Part shown: one piece after another, positions 49,527 through 62,326 of the stretch | Numbering within the stretch: the stretch's first letter is position 1 | Layout of the letters: every line of letters begins with the position of its first letter | NCBI RefSeq assembly: GCF_000002425.4 | Contig: NC_037254.1 | Span: 6,430,144-6,494,143 of the forward strand | Source: Physcomitrium patens | Lineage: Eukaryota; Streptophyta; Bryopsida; Funariales; Funariaceae | DNA: 64,000 nucleotides | Reading direction: 5' to 3' | Program-made: the position numbers and the translations under genes | Notes under the pieces: generated by a model | Database searches by the model: none | Told to the model about the DNA's origin: nothing | Seen by the model: only the letters and a program-made list of their open reading frames with translations

Positions 49527-49814
49527 TCATCCCGATAATGGAACCACGTGAGCAGAATCACGACCCTTCGCGGTTGGAATCTCACCCTCGGCGTGAGAAT
49601 TATACAGATAGTACATGGTCATGGTATAGATATGTATTGGTATCATATACGAAATTACGTACACAAAGGAATACCCCACCGGAGCTAAGCGCGGCAGCAT
49701 TGTAGGCGCGACACTGCGTGCTCGAGACCGACCCTCTTCGAGCTTTTGTATTCGTTTTGTGATTGTCACAAGGTCTCGCTGAAACCGAGCGGTCAAGTGT
49801 CCTCGTCGATGCAA
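49527..49814 (-). other. Candidate short open frame (95 codons), unknown
   Basis: An open frame on the minus strand in moderately GC-rich DNA upstream of, and divergent from, the phosphatase gene. The first half is charged and helical (RFQRDLVTITKRIQKLEEGR); the second half is hydrophobic and AT-richer. I recognise no family. A possible splice donor (gtacgt) lies near 49,660, so this may be a first exon, or a chance frame in a promoter. Confidence 0.2.
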
Positions 49815-51371
49815 TGCACCCCGTGGATGTGAGTTATTTTCGGTTCTTCAGCAATGGCGTCTTTTCTAGACCAATGTGAGACAAAATGGTGCTCTATGGC
49901 TTCAGGGCCGAGGGATTGCGTTTCTCAAGCCTCTTTCGGACTTGGGAGGGGGACCTAGGGTTGCTTGTTCTGTGAGGTGGAATGACGATCGGGTGCGTGC
50001 TTAATAGTGGAGCAAATTTTGTGAACGGGTCTTGTGAGTTTGTCGGTTTCTAGGGGCCAGTAGTTTTTTAATTTTTTTTTGTTGTAAATTGTTTTTTGGG
50101 GATTGTGACGATGATGAAGAGATCCCTATCTGTCGTGTGGAACTTTTTGAAGTTTAAATAATGTGGAGTGGGTGAGAGGTTTAGAAATATCAGGAATTGC
50201 ATTATCAGAGAGATTTTCAAGCAGCAGTCAGTTTGCGCAGAGATTAAGTTATGGTGTTTCAGAGGCTACATTTTTCCATAGAGACAGGGTTGTGGTGTGA
50301 AGTCGTCGCGAGAAGGGGAGTATTGGTAGTATTGTAAAATAAGATTTTTAGTACGATTTTATTTATTTATTTATTTAATGTTTTAATGTCTTTTATTTGT
50401 AACATTATAACTATTTTTTGATTTATTTTTGGGAGTGATTTCTCATGGCGTTTAAGTGCGAGATCTCATTCTTTTATCATATCGACTGTCCTCTTTCTGG
50501 GGAAAGTCTTTTACAGTCGTACATTGGTTCCAGTTGTGGAATTGCGGCATCTTCTAGCTCAACGATGTTGCCTTCTGCCTGAGCTACAGTGAGGTATTTT
50601 TCTAATCAATTCTTTTAGCTTCGTTCGATGTCTACCGTCATCTGTAACTTAGTTCATGGAGGTGATTTTCTGCGACTCTAAGGAAAGGAATTCACCTATG
50701 TCAGAGCTTTGGTGTTTTTTGTAACGTAGGCTCATGAAAAGTATGGGAATATTTCGTGCTAGTATTCAGCTTCATTTTTATTTTATTTATTTATTTATTT
50801 ATTTGTTAGCTAGTCATGTGCGCAGTTAGGACACCAGAGGATTCCAGATTTGCGTTCATGATGCTTAAGGATATGGTTTAAGTGACTCTTACATTGATTT
50901 GAAAATTTTATGAAGACGGCACGCCTTGAACTTTCCGTGAGAACACCGAAGTTTACAATGGCTTCTTCAATGGGTTACAAACTTCCCAGGCGTTGGGAGA
51001 TTTCAATGTGTATTTTAAATAGGTTGTATTCCCTCGGAGATTTATTTCTTGGCAACATTTTTGACTACGAAAGTGCAAGACTGAGTAAGTATTGAATGTG
51101 TCGAGATGTGCTTGAGAATAGTAACATATTTTGTTTATCATATTATTTTTCAATCGTGTGTCAGGTTTTTGGTTTGCAAGTATTGAAGGAATGGCTTGTG
51201 TGAAGCTGACAAAGAGACAAATTAGGTCATTTGCATCAACCAAGTGTTACTCTTCCTACGCTTGGAGCAACTCACACTGGTCGTTGCGCTGTCGTACGTG
51301 AAGAGAATGTCCAGTCTTTGTTTCAATTATCATCTGCCCAGAAGCATGTGAATTGGGCCTAACATTCCAAA
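49815..51371 (+). promoter_or_regulatory. Upstream region of the phosphatase gene, probable leader exons
   Basis: About 1.5 kb of gene-like composition without a conserved coding exon. It holds (TTTA)n tracts at 50,356-50,376 and 50,776-50,804. Because the coding part begins only at 51,372, a leader split by one or more introns is likely; I cannot place the transcription start. Confidence 0.35.
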
Positions 51372-54300
51372 ATGGACGGATCTAACGTTTCGACGATCGG
51401 CGACGGTTTACCCGCTGATACTGAGAGTAGTATCTCGAAACTTGAGGACATTCCTCAAGGGGGTCCCTTCAAAATTGGTCTAGGGAAAAAATTAGAAAGT
51501 CGTAGGAGCAGAGTGCAAAGGTTACCCCATGTAGGAGGGGGCAATGGTCGTACTTTTGATCTAGAGGACATAGCGTCAGGATCGAATGGCTCGCACGTCA
51601 CTAGCACAGATAGGGCATGCCGGGTGACAGTGACCATAATTGCTGCAAAAGACTTGAAGAGAAGTACAATTGGACCCGAAGCAAGGGACCCTGTTTTCAA
51701 AGTGCGAGTGGAAGAAACAGTGAGAAAATCAAAAGACCTCAAGACTGGCGTCAATCAGGTACTAATGGATCTTTTAGCTGGACCCTGCTTGGTTTGGAAA
51801 CATATTATGCCAACTTTTTGTCAGCACACAACAGAGGACATTGTTTGAGGGTTCTAGTTTGAGAAGAAAGAGAATCGATTCCTTTTCATCACAAGACATG
51901 TTTAGTGTTTGGATGTATTCTCAAAGGATACCGGTGGCAACTCCGTGGCCAAATTATTCCGGAATTGCTTTTGTGTATATTAACAGCAGTTTGTAATTCC
52001 CTGTGCTCAGCTTATCTAATGTTTTATGACTGTCTTTAGACAGGTATAATTCATTAATACGAAGGAACTCTGGTTGCTTTGTCTCCAGGATGGAACGCTG
52101 GATGTGAACCAGAGTTTTACATTTGATGTTAGAGAGTTAAAGAGTGCGCAAATAACGCTTCAAGTTGTGGCAAGAGGAGTGCTTGGCATTGAAGAAGCTC
52201 TTGGACACATCAATCCTTTGTGTGTACTTAATTTGCTTGAGGTAGAAATTTGGGTTCTCTACTATTTTTCTGTTTCATCCTTCCAACCGTTTATCCGTTG
52301 TCATCATGCTTACGAGCCCAAAGAAGGGTTCTGACTGCAAACACATTTACTTAAGTCTTCTGATAGCACAGGGGTATCTCTGATCCTTTACAACGGTGTA
52401 CCCACTGACATTTGCACATATCAATTTTTTTTCGTGAAATAGTTTTCCCTTTTATTATTCTTTGTGTTTCTTTCGACAAAAATTTGTTAATATTTACGCT
52501 AGAACTTACATTATCAGGAGCAAGGTGGCCGAAAGGATGTGGAAGCGAAGTGGTATGATCTCTATTCCAAAAGCGCCAATAGAATCATGCCTGGGAAGCT
52601 CCACATGCAGATTATTGTTGGTATGGCAGATCCAGAGCAGACTATTTCAGCGTTTGTGGGCACCTGGAATGTTGGAAACGCTCGCCCTCCCCCAGATCTG
52701 TCTCCTTGGTTACCTACTGATGCCTTTTTCGAGATCGTTGCTATAGGCACTCAGGAATGTGACTACCAACCCCGTGCTCCATTCACCGAGTGCAGCAAGG
52801 ATTGGATCCACACATTGAAATCGCACTTTGGTGAGCGCTATAAGCTTGTTCATGCAACATCACGTGGGCAGATGCGACTTGTGGTCCTTGTTCGAGATGA
52901 TGCTGAAAAGGCAATTTCCGAAGTAGATAGTGATAGTGAAGCGACGGGGGTAGGCAATGTTATGGCCAATAAAGGAGGTGTTTGCATTGCGTTCAAATTC
53001 TGGGATACAGGTTTGTGTTTCGTGAATTGCCACTTAGCTGCTCATGTTGGACAGTGCGAGACACGCAACAGCAACTTTAGACAGATCGCAATGTCAATGC
53101 GGGTTGGGTTACAAAGTATGGACCTACTCAGTCAGTTTCACCATATATTTTGGCTCGGGGACCTCAATTACAGGCTGGACTTTGGGAATCTAGAGCCCCA
53201 AGGACTTACTCCTGATCGGACATTCTGGGCCACAATTGTGAAGCAAATTCATGCCAACAGATGGAAAGATCTTCTCAAGTACGATGAGTTACGGAAGGAG
53301 AGAGCTGCCTCACGCATCCTAGCTGGTTTCAAGGAAGGAGAAATAACATTCCCCCCTACTTTTAAAATGCAGAGGGATTACTTAGATCATTATGATCAGA
53401 AACGGATGCCTGCTTGGTGTGATCGGGTGTTATGGAAAACCTTGCAAGGATGTCACTCGTACCTCATTTCTTACTTTTCTGCGTCCAGCATCGTTACCAG
53501 TGATCACAAACCAGTAGGAGCAACGTACAAGTTGACATCATACGCATTACCTTCGTCTACGTTTGTTCCGGACGGTACTGATGAGGATGATAAGAGGTAG
53601 GTGGCATTTTCTCTAAAGAACTGATAGTTTTGCCGTCCACTGTTCGTGCTAGTTCTGTCTGCACTAAATGTAATACTTGGTGTTTGAATCTTTAATAGTC
53701 GGGACCCGACACCGAGTATTGATCATAGATGCTTACTTTAGTCCGTAATTATTCTGTGGAATTAGCGATCCCACAATCAACAAATTTTTCAGAAAAAAAG
53801 TTCGCTTGTGGCTGCTCCGCTTATATGTAACTTGCAGGCGTATCACGAGGGGCATGGTTATTTTGGTGTAAGAGTTAATCAATGTTGGGATCTCTTTCGG
53901 AACCTAAACCTTAGTTACCCACAGACGTAACCATTTTGGGAATTGACTTACTAGTTTACTGATTGATTTTCAGGTGGCATATACGGTTTACTTCTCTGCG
54001 AGCTAAGAAATTGCGTGCCTCTGACATAAATGGATTCTCAGATCCGTTTGTCTCGTTTGTGGGCCCCAATCTATTACAAGAATTTCATTCAAAAGTGAAA
54101 CACCAAACTCTGAATCCTGTATGGAATCCGTTCCAGGAACTGCCTACACTGGTTTTGAGTACGTTCCCCCTGCAACGAGTGGACAAAGAGTACCTACTAG
54201 TACGTATTCTTGACCATGATTCAGACGAAGATGCACTAGGCTATGGAGTGATTCCCTTGGGTCAAGCCGTGGCCTGCTTCAAGAAAGGTTTCTTAGAGGT

Positions 54301-54490
54301 TGCACAATTTAAGGTTAATCTTACTCATCATGGTTTACCAGCGGGTACATTAGAAGGGGGCATGAAACTCACTTGGGAGAAAAACGCGATTAAGAAAAAA
54401 GATTATTCAGTAGACTTTTCTAGTCGAGGAACTAGTATCAGAGATTCTCTGAAAAAGAAAATATTTGTTAGAAGACCTAGCCCCAAATAG
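51372..54490 (+). CDS. Inositol polyphosphate / phosphoinositide 5-phosphatase with N- and C-terminal C2 domains
   Basis: Removes the 5-phosphate from inositol phosphates or phosphoinositides. Four exons: 51,372-51,758, 52,089-52,241, 52,518-53,596 and 53,974-54,490; all GT-AG, the last junction splitting an Arg codon; about 711 residues. A disordered start is followed by a C2 domain at about 78-175 (CRVTVTIIAAKDLKRST, RDPVFKVRV). The IPPc catalytic domain spans about 220-525 with all main motifs: TWNVG (229-233), GTQEC (257-261), NKGG (331-334), NCHLAAH (350-356), FWLGDLNYR (391-399), PAWCDR (478-483) and SDHKPV (508-513). A second C2 (541 to about 680) has SDINGFSDPFVSF, with aspartates fit for calcium or lipid binding. 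C2 domains suggest action at membranes. The catalytic motifs look complete. Plant 5-phosphatases usually have the catalytic domain alone or with WD40 repeats, so this architecture is unusual. Substrate and symbol cannot be assigned. Confidence 0.9.
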
Positions 54491-55640
54491 TAAAGGCCAA
54501 AGTTGCAATTTCTCTCTCCGCAACGTTCCCGTGACTTGCTCAGCAGTCTAAATGTGTGTAAACTTTTCTGTCAATCTTACGTTTGGAATTGGTTAACACT
54601 CAAGTGGTCAAGGAGCATGAACCTCAAATGAAGCAGCCACCCCAAGTTTTTCAGAATATTTTCAGCGTAACGAGGCAGTAAGTTTGGAGATAAAATCGAT
54701 CTTTTGCAGATTTGGGTTGTAATGACAGTTCATTTGAAATTGACTATAAGATTATTAAGATGATTGGATCGCCTCTCCAAACTGTTGAGAACTGACCACT
54801 ACAGGTGCACGCGTTTAGGTGGAGTGCATGCCGTGCTAAGACTGAGTGCAGGCACTAGGCGTTTGCCTTATCATTTTGAATTTGTTGGTCTAGGTTGGAC
54901 TGCAGTGGCAAACGACCACATGCGCATTTATTAACAAGAAGTGTCTCAGCGTTCCTGTACAGCGCTGTCGCATACGTAAGATCCACAGAATGTACTGAGA
55001 TCTAAAATTTCAGCCACTGGCGTTGAAATACTGCCTGGAAAAGGCGAATTGAAGAACGGAATAACTTTATTCTTCGAATCTTTCTTCAGTTATGGTATTG
55101 TTGTGCGACTGACAAGACTTTTATACTCTTTGAGAGTCTTTTCTTACGTCAGTTGCTCAAAGAGCGAAGTCCTGATGCAACCCAATGTCGTGTCCAAAAA
55201 ACAAGCGTGCTATTTTGAAATGATAGGACCATCGAATCAGAGATTAGAGGGCCACAGATTTAAGTTCATTTAGATATCCAGCTCTATTTATGTCAAGTTT
55301 TTCTATAGCACATTTATATGCTGCTAAAGTTACAAGATTGAACTCCATTTCCTGCTGTTGGCAGATTTATAGTCGAAACAAAAGTAGCATTACCAAATAT
55401 AAGCGGACACACCCTCCAGCTTGGGCTTTTCAGAATTGTCCAACATAAAGTCTCACTCTACTACAGGACTCTTGCCTGACAATGAAAATGAGATAATGTA
55501 CTGCACTGCATTTATTCACGTGAACTTCAATGCCTATGTAACAAGATCTAGACAACTAATTCGACCTAGTCGAGCATGTTCCTAGCACACAACCCAACTA
55601 TCAAAATAGTGATCGCTAGTTGGTACACTAGCAATTTTAT
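54491..55640 (+). other. Downstream region of the phosphatase gene
   Basis: Transcribed-like composition for about 1.1 kb after the stop, then a fall into AT-rich DNA. A 74-codon open frame at 55,049-55,273 matches nothing and looks incidental. Probably a 3' untranslated region followed by spacer. Confidence 0.4.
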
Positions 55641-56400
55641 GACTTATGATGAAAAATAAATAAATAAAAAAAAAACAAAGATCTATAAAACCATTACGAG
55701 TTATTATGATTGTGGTATTGAGAATGCTTCTAAAGGAATTGAACCAAGTATCAAAAATATATCTTTAGAAATATGCTAAAAAACTGTAAGAAGGACCATT
55801 AAGGTTGTTATATTGATGAAACAATCAAATACACACCAAATTGATAAACTAATAGGCACCTATAATTAATTAGTTAATTAACTTATTATTAATTTTGATG
55901 TTATAAAAATTCATAGAATAACACTATTTTTTTAAGATATAAATATTATAGTCCATAGTAAATAATATTAAATTCTTATAGTACCATATTCAATTCAAAT
56001 AAGTACTAGGATCTTGACTTTACCTACAATAGTAGGTAGTATTAGTCATTAGAAACAAAGGAATCTATTATCTTTTACAATCATAAAAAATTGTCTTGAA
56101 AGTAATATTATTTCTTATATTCAATCTTGCACAAGAGCAAAAGATATATGAAATTAATTAATTGTAAGTCTTATTTTAAACATATAATTAAGTCACTTAG
56201 ACATATCTTAGGAATAATCTTTATATAATAAAATTAAAAGAAACAAGATTGTGACTAATTAAATTTATTTTATTTAAAGTTCATTTATTTAGATACAACA
56301 AGATACATTGTTGCAAATAATAAAGCAATGTTAATCTTCATGGTTTGTTTCTTCACCATAGAACATTTAATAGTTTATTAAAAAGACTACTTAAAATCAT
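55641..56400. other. AT-rich stretch, nothing recognised
   Basis: Very AT-rich with short homopolymer runs. No open frame of note and no repeat ends seen; it may be worn flank of the copia fossil that follows. Confidence 0.4.
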
Positions 56401-58050
56401 AACATAAAATTTAATTATATATTTAGTTTATTTAAAAATAATACTCTTATAAAAATAAAAGTGTAACTTTTGAAAGCAACTTAGGAATTAATTTTATTTT
56501 TATTTTATTTTTTTAATAATTATAAGAAATCTTATATAAATGAAAGATTATACAAAAGAGAAATCTCTAAATCTCTTGAAAAAGAAATGCATCTTTTGAC
56601 TAAACGAGTTGTTAGTAAAAAAAATATAGACACTTAATTAAAGACCATAAAGAAAGAATGGTTTTATAAAAGAAGAATATCAAGAAAAAAAATGAATACT
56701 ATTATCAAATCAAATAGATTTTATATGGTGATAATGTTAATGTTAATGACACTACATCAAAATGATATATAGATAGTAGAACCACATAACATATGTGTTA
56801 TAAGAATGACACATTTAAAAAAAAAAAAAAAAAAACAAACAATAAGAATAAGAATAAGAATAAATTTAAGAAATGATTCTACTTCATATAGAATCAAAGA
56901 TTTTGGTGATAAATATAAGATTAATAAATAGTATGGAAAAATTCATTTTTATTGTTATTTTATTCCTAGACTTGTCAAGAATTTTTTCTTTGATCAAACA
57001 ACTTTGCAAAGTAGGTGGTGAAAAAAGAATAAAATTTGTACACCTGAATTAAGTCAAAAAAATTGAACAAACAATAACCAGTTATAATATAAACTATAAT
57101 TCATATGAATTCGATGTCATTAGTATATTTAACAAAATAATATATGTATATTATTTGTAATCAAATATATAAACCAAGTTGACATACTGCTGTTAAGACT
57201 AAGCCACATTAATAATCTTAGACTCAAATAAATACAGAAAATGTCCAAGAAAATAGATCATTTTAATAAAAAGTAAAATAAAATTTTAAAAATTATATAA
57301 TATAAAAAATTTATATGAGATAAAAATTCCTAAAAGTGGTGCAAGGAAAGTCATCTAATTATTACAATTAGTATATTTGAATATATTTGGTTTTTTGCAA
57401 GTGATAGTGCATTTAGAATCTAAATACTTTACAGCTTTTATAGATGATTAGTGTAGATTTTTTTATTTTTATTGAATAAATAAGAATCAAAATTACTTGA
57501 TAAATTTATCTAATGAAAAAAATTGTATTAAAAAATATTATTAAATTGAAATTATTAAAGATTTAATAGTAGAGGTGAATATTACTTTAAAGAATTTAAA
57601 GATTTTTTTTTTCAAGAAGCGGTTAAAAAGGACTGTATTTTAACTTATATACTACAACAAAATAATATATTTGAAAAAAAAAATTATAGTAGAAGCAATT
57701 TTGGCAAGTTAACTTTATTACAACCATGTATTTAAACCTTGATTTTAGGTACATAACATAACTTAGAAATGGATCAATTAAATATAATAACTACTTACTT
57801 TAATGGCTATATTGAAAAAGATATAATGTGTATGATTCTTTTAATTCCAACTTTGCTTGAGACTAAAACTCATGCTTTAATAAATTACTCTGATTTTTTT
57901 TAAATACTTTTTTATTTTTAAATAGTTTTTAAAATTGCATTTATGGATATTTTGTGATAAGTCTTGGAGTAGAAGATACATTAGAAAACTAGACTATCTT
58001 TTATCCAAGGTTCATCAAATTACAAAAAACTCTTTTAATACTATCTAAAA
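56400..58050 (+). mobile_element. Ty1/copia fossil, badly worn
   Basis: Short coding traces in copia order on the plus strand: a protease-start-like segment near 56,765-56,800 (YIDSRTT), an integrase core trace near 57,420-57,460 (YFTAFIDD) and a reverse-transcriptase trace near 57,770-57,830 (MDQLNIITTYFNGYIEKDIM, compare copia LDVKTAFLNG). Ends and LTRs were not found. It is broken many times and very AT-shifted, so probably old. Confidence 0.5.
56817..56862. repeat. Poly-A and (AATAAG)n simple repeat
   Basis: About 19 A followed by AATAAG units, inside the copia fossil. Confidence 0.85.
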
Positions 58051-59700
58051 AAATTGAAACATATTTTAGTGGAGATTATTAATTACTTGAATAATCCGTA
58101 TATGAAATTAAAAATATTTTCATTGAACAAAGTTCATGTTTACAATAAAGAAAAGAAAAGTAGAAAATGCAAGATTTGCATTGTAATTGAATATGAATAT
58201 ATGTACCAAAATGTTGCATGCAAAAATAACTACTACTACCAAAGCTGTCATCAAAGATTGTCATTATTGTTGCAACATCACCAATGTAACAAAATATTCA
58301 AAAAAGAAAAAGAAAAAGAGATAACAATAAATAAAGATTAAAATAAAACAGCTATAGTAATATAATAGTAGGAGTTTTGGGTATGTATACATGTATAAGT
58401 AGTTAATATATTAATAGTTGTATTTAAACACAAAAGAGTTGTAACATTATAATATAAGAGTTGTGACTATAATAGGTAGTATCATAATTAAGTTATATAA
58501 AAACAATGTCATAATAATATTTTTGATATTTTTGACATTACATGAGTAGATTTTGCTAGCTTTTGTAATTTAGATTATATTACATTATAAGTGTTGAAAG
58601 TAAATATTTTGAAGAGGCTTAGAATTGATATTACTATCATAATTTTTTGGTCATAGAATTCTATCAATTGATTATTTGCATTGCATTGACAACAACAATG
58701 TAGCATCTTTCACCACATATAATTGGTTTAGACCTGAAGATGGACAAAAAACAAAAGTAAATGGATTGGATTTTGTAAAATTTAAGGTTTAACACACTTA
58801 ATTTAATGATTCTAAATTTTTTAAAATGTTAAAAGAAATTGATTTATATTATTATAATTATTTATTTTAAAAAATATAATAAAATAATAGTTTTTTTGAT
58901 ATGATTTAGATAATTTTTAATAAAAAAAAATTATATTTTATTCTTGATACATTAAACTTGAATATGATGTAGATTTTAAATATACAGTTTTAAAGAAGAA
59001 TTTTTAATATACAATTTAATAAGATATATTATTCATTAGAAATATTTGACAAAAAAACATGTATAAATCTATAACCACTAAGAGCAAAGCTAAAACAATA
59101 AAACCTATTAAAGTTTTAAAATACATAGAGTTGAAAAATTAAACTTTTAAATCAATGAAACTATAAAAATATATAAATAAATAAATAAACTATGTGCATG
59201 TGTGTATAGATATGTATATGTATATACATATAAATCAAATCATCATTTTCTTTCCCAATCTTTAAATCCAAAATAAAATCACTTATATTTATACTTTACA
59301 AACAAACTCAAAGAAATATGTTCCATATTGATAAATAAATAGAAGAATCGCAATCATGACAACATAAATGAAATACATTGCAAGATCTACAAAATCTGAC
59401 CTTCACTACTTTTTTGTTTTCTTATTTTTTTTCTCCTTCTGTTTTCTATACCCTTATTTGACAATACCACTATACTCCAAAAAACATTCTATCCACCTTT
59501 TGTTTTTGCCATCAAAAGTAGATATCAATTAATCCAAATTCAACTCAAACCACTAATAAATGCCAACAAATAATTACGCCAAGCAGATTGTCAATTCAAC
59601 TACCACCTGTAATATCCTGCTCTCTTCTAATTAGAAACGAAACTAACCCACTGTTCAACAAATCATCATTAAAAAAAAACAAAAAACATAATAACCAAAT
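58051..59700. other. AT-rich stretch, no gene seen
   Basis: A 95-codon open frame at 58,054-58,341 is Lys/Asn-rich, as chance frames in AT-rich DNA tend to be, and has no recognisable domain. Short ATAAATA and TATG simple repeats occur near 59,175-59,235. Confidence 0.5.
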
Positions 59701-61430
59701 AAAAACAAAAAGAAACATCTACGACGTATTTGAAACCCTAAAAGTCCCACCTTGACCCGCACTCAACAGCGAGTGGGTTGTGAGTGACTCGTAAGCACGT
59801 GAAAATGTGAGGAATTTGCATCCCCAGATGGCGAGTAATGCATGATTCATATGACGAGTTGCAGCGTTTCTCATGCGTCTGAGCATCGTGTCGTCATGCA
59901 AGAGGAGAGGAAAGTCCCCTTGAGCCATATTGCGATTGGAAGTGTTTAATTTGAGTATTGTTTTTGTGCGGTCTGGAGTCCGGCGTCTGCATTACTCATG
60001 ACTCAGAATGCATGAGCGCCGTCGCCATGAGGGTAGAAATTCCAACCACGATGTGGTGGGCTTGCATAATGCGCCACTGCGAGCTTGTCGATCTGATTTG
60101 AGGGTGTTGCGCTTGGAGATCAGCACCACAGCCTGGCGTAACTGGAGGCATTCGCGTTGTGACCCTTCGTGCGTTTTAGTGCTTCTTCAGTAGCTTGCGC
60201 ACAGCGAGAGTGTGGCGTTGCAACTGGAAAACGTCTCGATAGGGATCTGCTCCTCAGGTCGAACCAATTTGATTCTATTTCACTGACCTTTCATCTCCCG
60301 CTTGTCATCTTGAACCTTCGTGTATTTGTCTTCTGTTATTCGATTGCACGTGCCAGGCATCATAGATGCCGGGTTTGAATGAGGCTCTGCAGCGCGCTCT
60401 GCAGGTGGATCAACCTTATGGATACTAGAAGATGATAACTGACGCTTCGGTGTGAATGTTGCGATGCATAGATGGAGAGATGGTTTGAAATCGCGAGCTG
60501 CTTAGGTGCGGTTTTTTGAGGCACTTGGAGCAGCTTTGTCAAGTGGTTTTTATGCGCGTGGTCTTCTTAGGCTGGGGGCACAATGCTAGGACCAAATTCA
60601 TTTTCGTCTCTGAAAGCAGTCGAAATCTTGGATGAAGGATTCAAAACTTTTGTGCGCTTTCAGAAAGTTGTGTTGGCAACCCTAATTTGCGGCTTTGGAA
60701 GTTTTCGCGATTGTTGCAGAAGTTTTTTACTAGTTATAGAGTTATCAGATCATCGAAAGGTGATGACTCTCCGATCGTTTCCAGGGAAAATAAGCTGAGC
60801 ACGAGGGCTGGCATTTCCTTCTTTCGTAGAGAATTGGGATCCTCTTGTTTCGAAGGATCATTCATGATGTGAATTCCAGCATCCTGTCATTGCGAAACTC
60901 AGGCCTTCAGAATTGTCCTCGCTTGCATCAGCTTTACGAGCATTTACATTCCCAGATGAATAACTGCAGCTCTCATGTGAACATTAGCCGCAAGAGTTGC
61001 ACCGATCATCTGCAGTGAGCCTTGTTATGACGTTCGTGGTAGCCTCGAATGAATAACCGCGTTCTTTGACCTAGTGGCTGAGATTTAATGGAAGTGGAAC
61101 TGGAAAAGGAATTGCGAAGCTAAAGATGTGAAACTCTAAACAAGAGGCGCAGAAGAATTGTGTGCTCACCACTTGGATAGATGAGAAGATCGACGCAAGC
61201 TGTGACGCTGGGATTACTCCACTGGAGTCCGCAGCCTTGCAGAAACATGAGGGGATCAGCAGATGCTCCTGTGTCAAGGTCACTAAGGTTTTGCTCATTG
61301 TGATGAACAAAATCAGCAAAGGAAAGATTGTGAGAGCCCGTGTGTGTGAAGTCCGCAACGGAATGCTGGCCAAGAAGAAGCCCGATGTCGTTGATTCCGC
61401 GCGGCCGGAAACAAGATTGGGGTCGTAGCG
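59700..61430. other. Gene-like GC island upstream of the F-box remnant
   Basis: Composition rises sharply at about 59,735. Several open frames of 60-130 codons exist on both strands, none with a domain I know. The simplest reading is decayed flank and N-terminal part of the F-box gene that ends this island; an untranslated transcript is also possible. The 69-codon minus frame at 59,719-59,928 is noted only because it spans the boundary. Confidence 0.35.
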
Positions 61431-61791
61431 ATAACGACGAGGACGCAAGCACTGCATGCGACTGCGAAGCCGTGAAATTGAATCCTGAAATGTGGAGTTT
61501 ACTACGTCAAGACATCGTAGATAGCATCTACGCTAGGGTCCTTTACGTGGATTTCTTCCGACTCAGATGCGTAGGACCTGGACAATCGGCAGGTACGATG
61601 ACCTCCTGTACGCAATTCGCGTGGAAGATGGCCGAGTAAAAGTGAGTATCTTCAACCCCAGAACCAAAATCTGGAAGGACCTTCCCCCCTTGCCGAAACA
61701 TGACATGTGTGTGCATTTGCACGGGGTGGTGAAGAAACATCACGAAGCGCTCGCTTTCAAGATCATTCCCCTGACCAGCTTATGTTTGTAA
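61431..61791 (+). pseudogene. F-box/kelch-type gene remnant
   Basis: At about 61,485-61,560 one frame gives NPEMWSLLRQDIVDSIYARV followed by VDFFRLRCVG, an F-box (the Skp1-binding domain of SCF ubiquitin ligases; compare LPxDLVDxILARLPxxDFFRLRxV). From about 61,567 another frame gives DLLYAIRVEDGRVKVSIFNP and KIWKDLPPLPKHDM, a kelch-like segment of plant F-box proteins. An intact relative has a Trp-containing F-box end and well over 100 residues between these parts, and further kelch repeats after them; here they abut in different frames and the second part stops within about 75 codons. I read it as an internally deleted, frame-disrupted, truncated pseudogene. An intron joining the two frames is possible but would still leave too short a protein. 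Confidence 0.6.
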
Positions 61792-62288
61792 TTTAGGCTT
61801 CATATTTTTTAATCAAGAATATCTAATCATGTTAGAAGTCTTGCTAGATTTTTCATGATTTTTTTTCAAAAATCAATGAAGTAGCTTAAAAGTTTTCACA
61901 AAAATTTTGATAAATTTTGCAACGTTTCTTTCACATCTTTGAAAATGATATTCTCGACTTTAATTTAATTTATGGCATTTTGGGTAAATAATCATATTTT
62001 TTACTTCTAATTTTTGTACTATTTATTCTTAATCTATTATGGCTTTTTGGCACAAAGTTTTTTATTTGTAAAATTGCATAAAAATTTAAGTTAATAATTA
62101 AAAAAAAATCAAACTAAAATATTACGATGTAAATATAAAAGAATTATAGGAGGAAAAAATAGACAAAAAATATTAACTTGAATTATCATCATTACCTTGT
62201 AAGATTGATAGCTTTTAATAATTAATATTTCTATTTTCTATGATGTTTATGTTTGTAAACTAATTCATACTATTTAGAGATGTTTTAA

Positions 62289-62326
<38 letters not shown>

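Noticed and set aside
58054-58341. 95-codon open frame downstream of the copia fossil
   Set aside because: Lys/Asn/Tyr-rich as expected by chance in AT-rich DNA; no copia or other domain.
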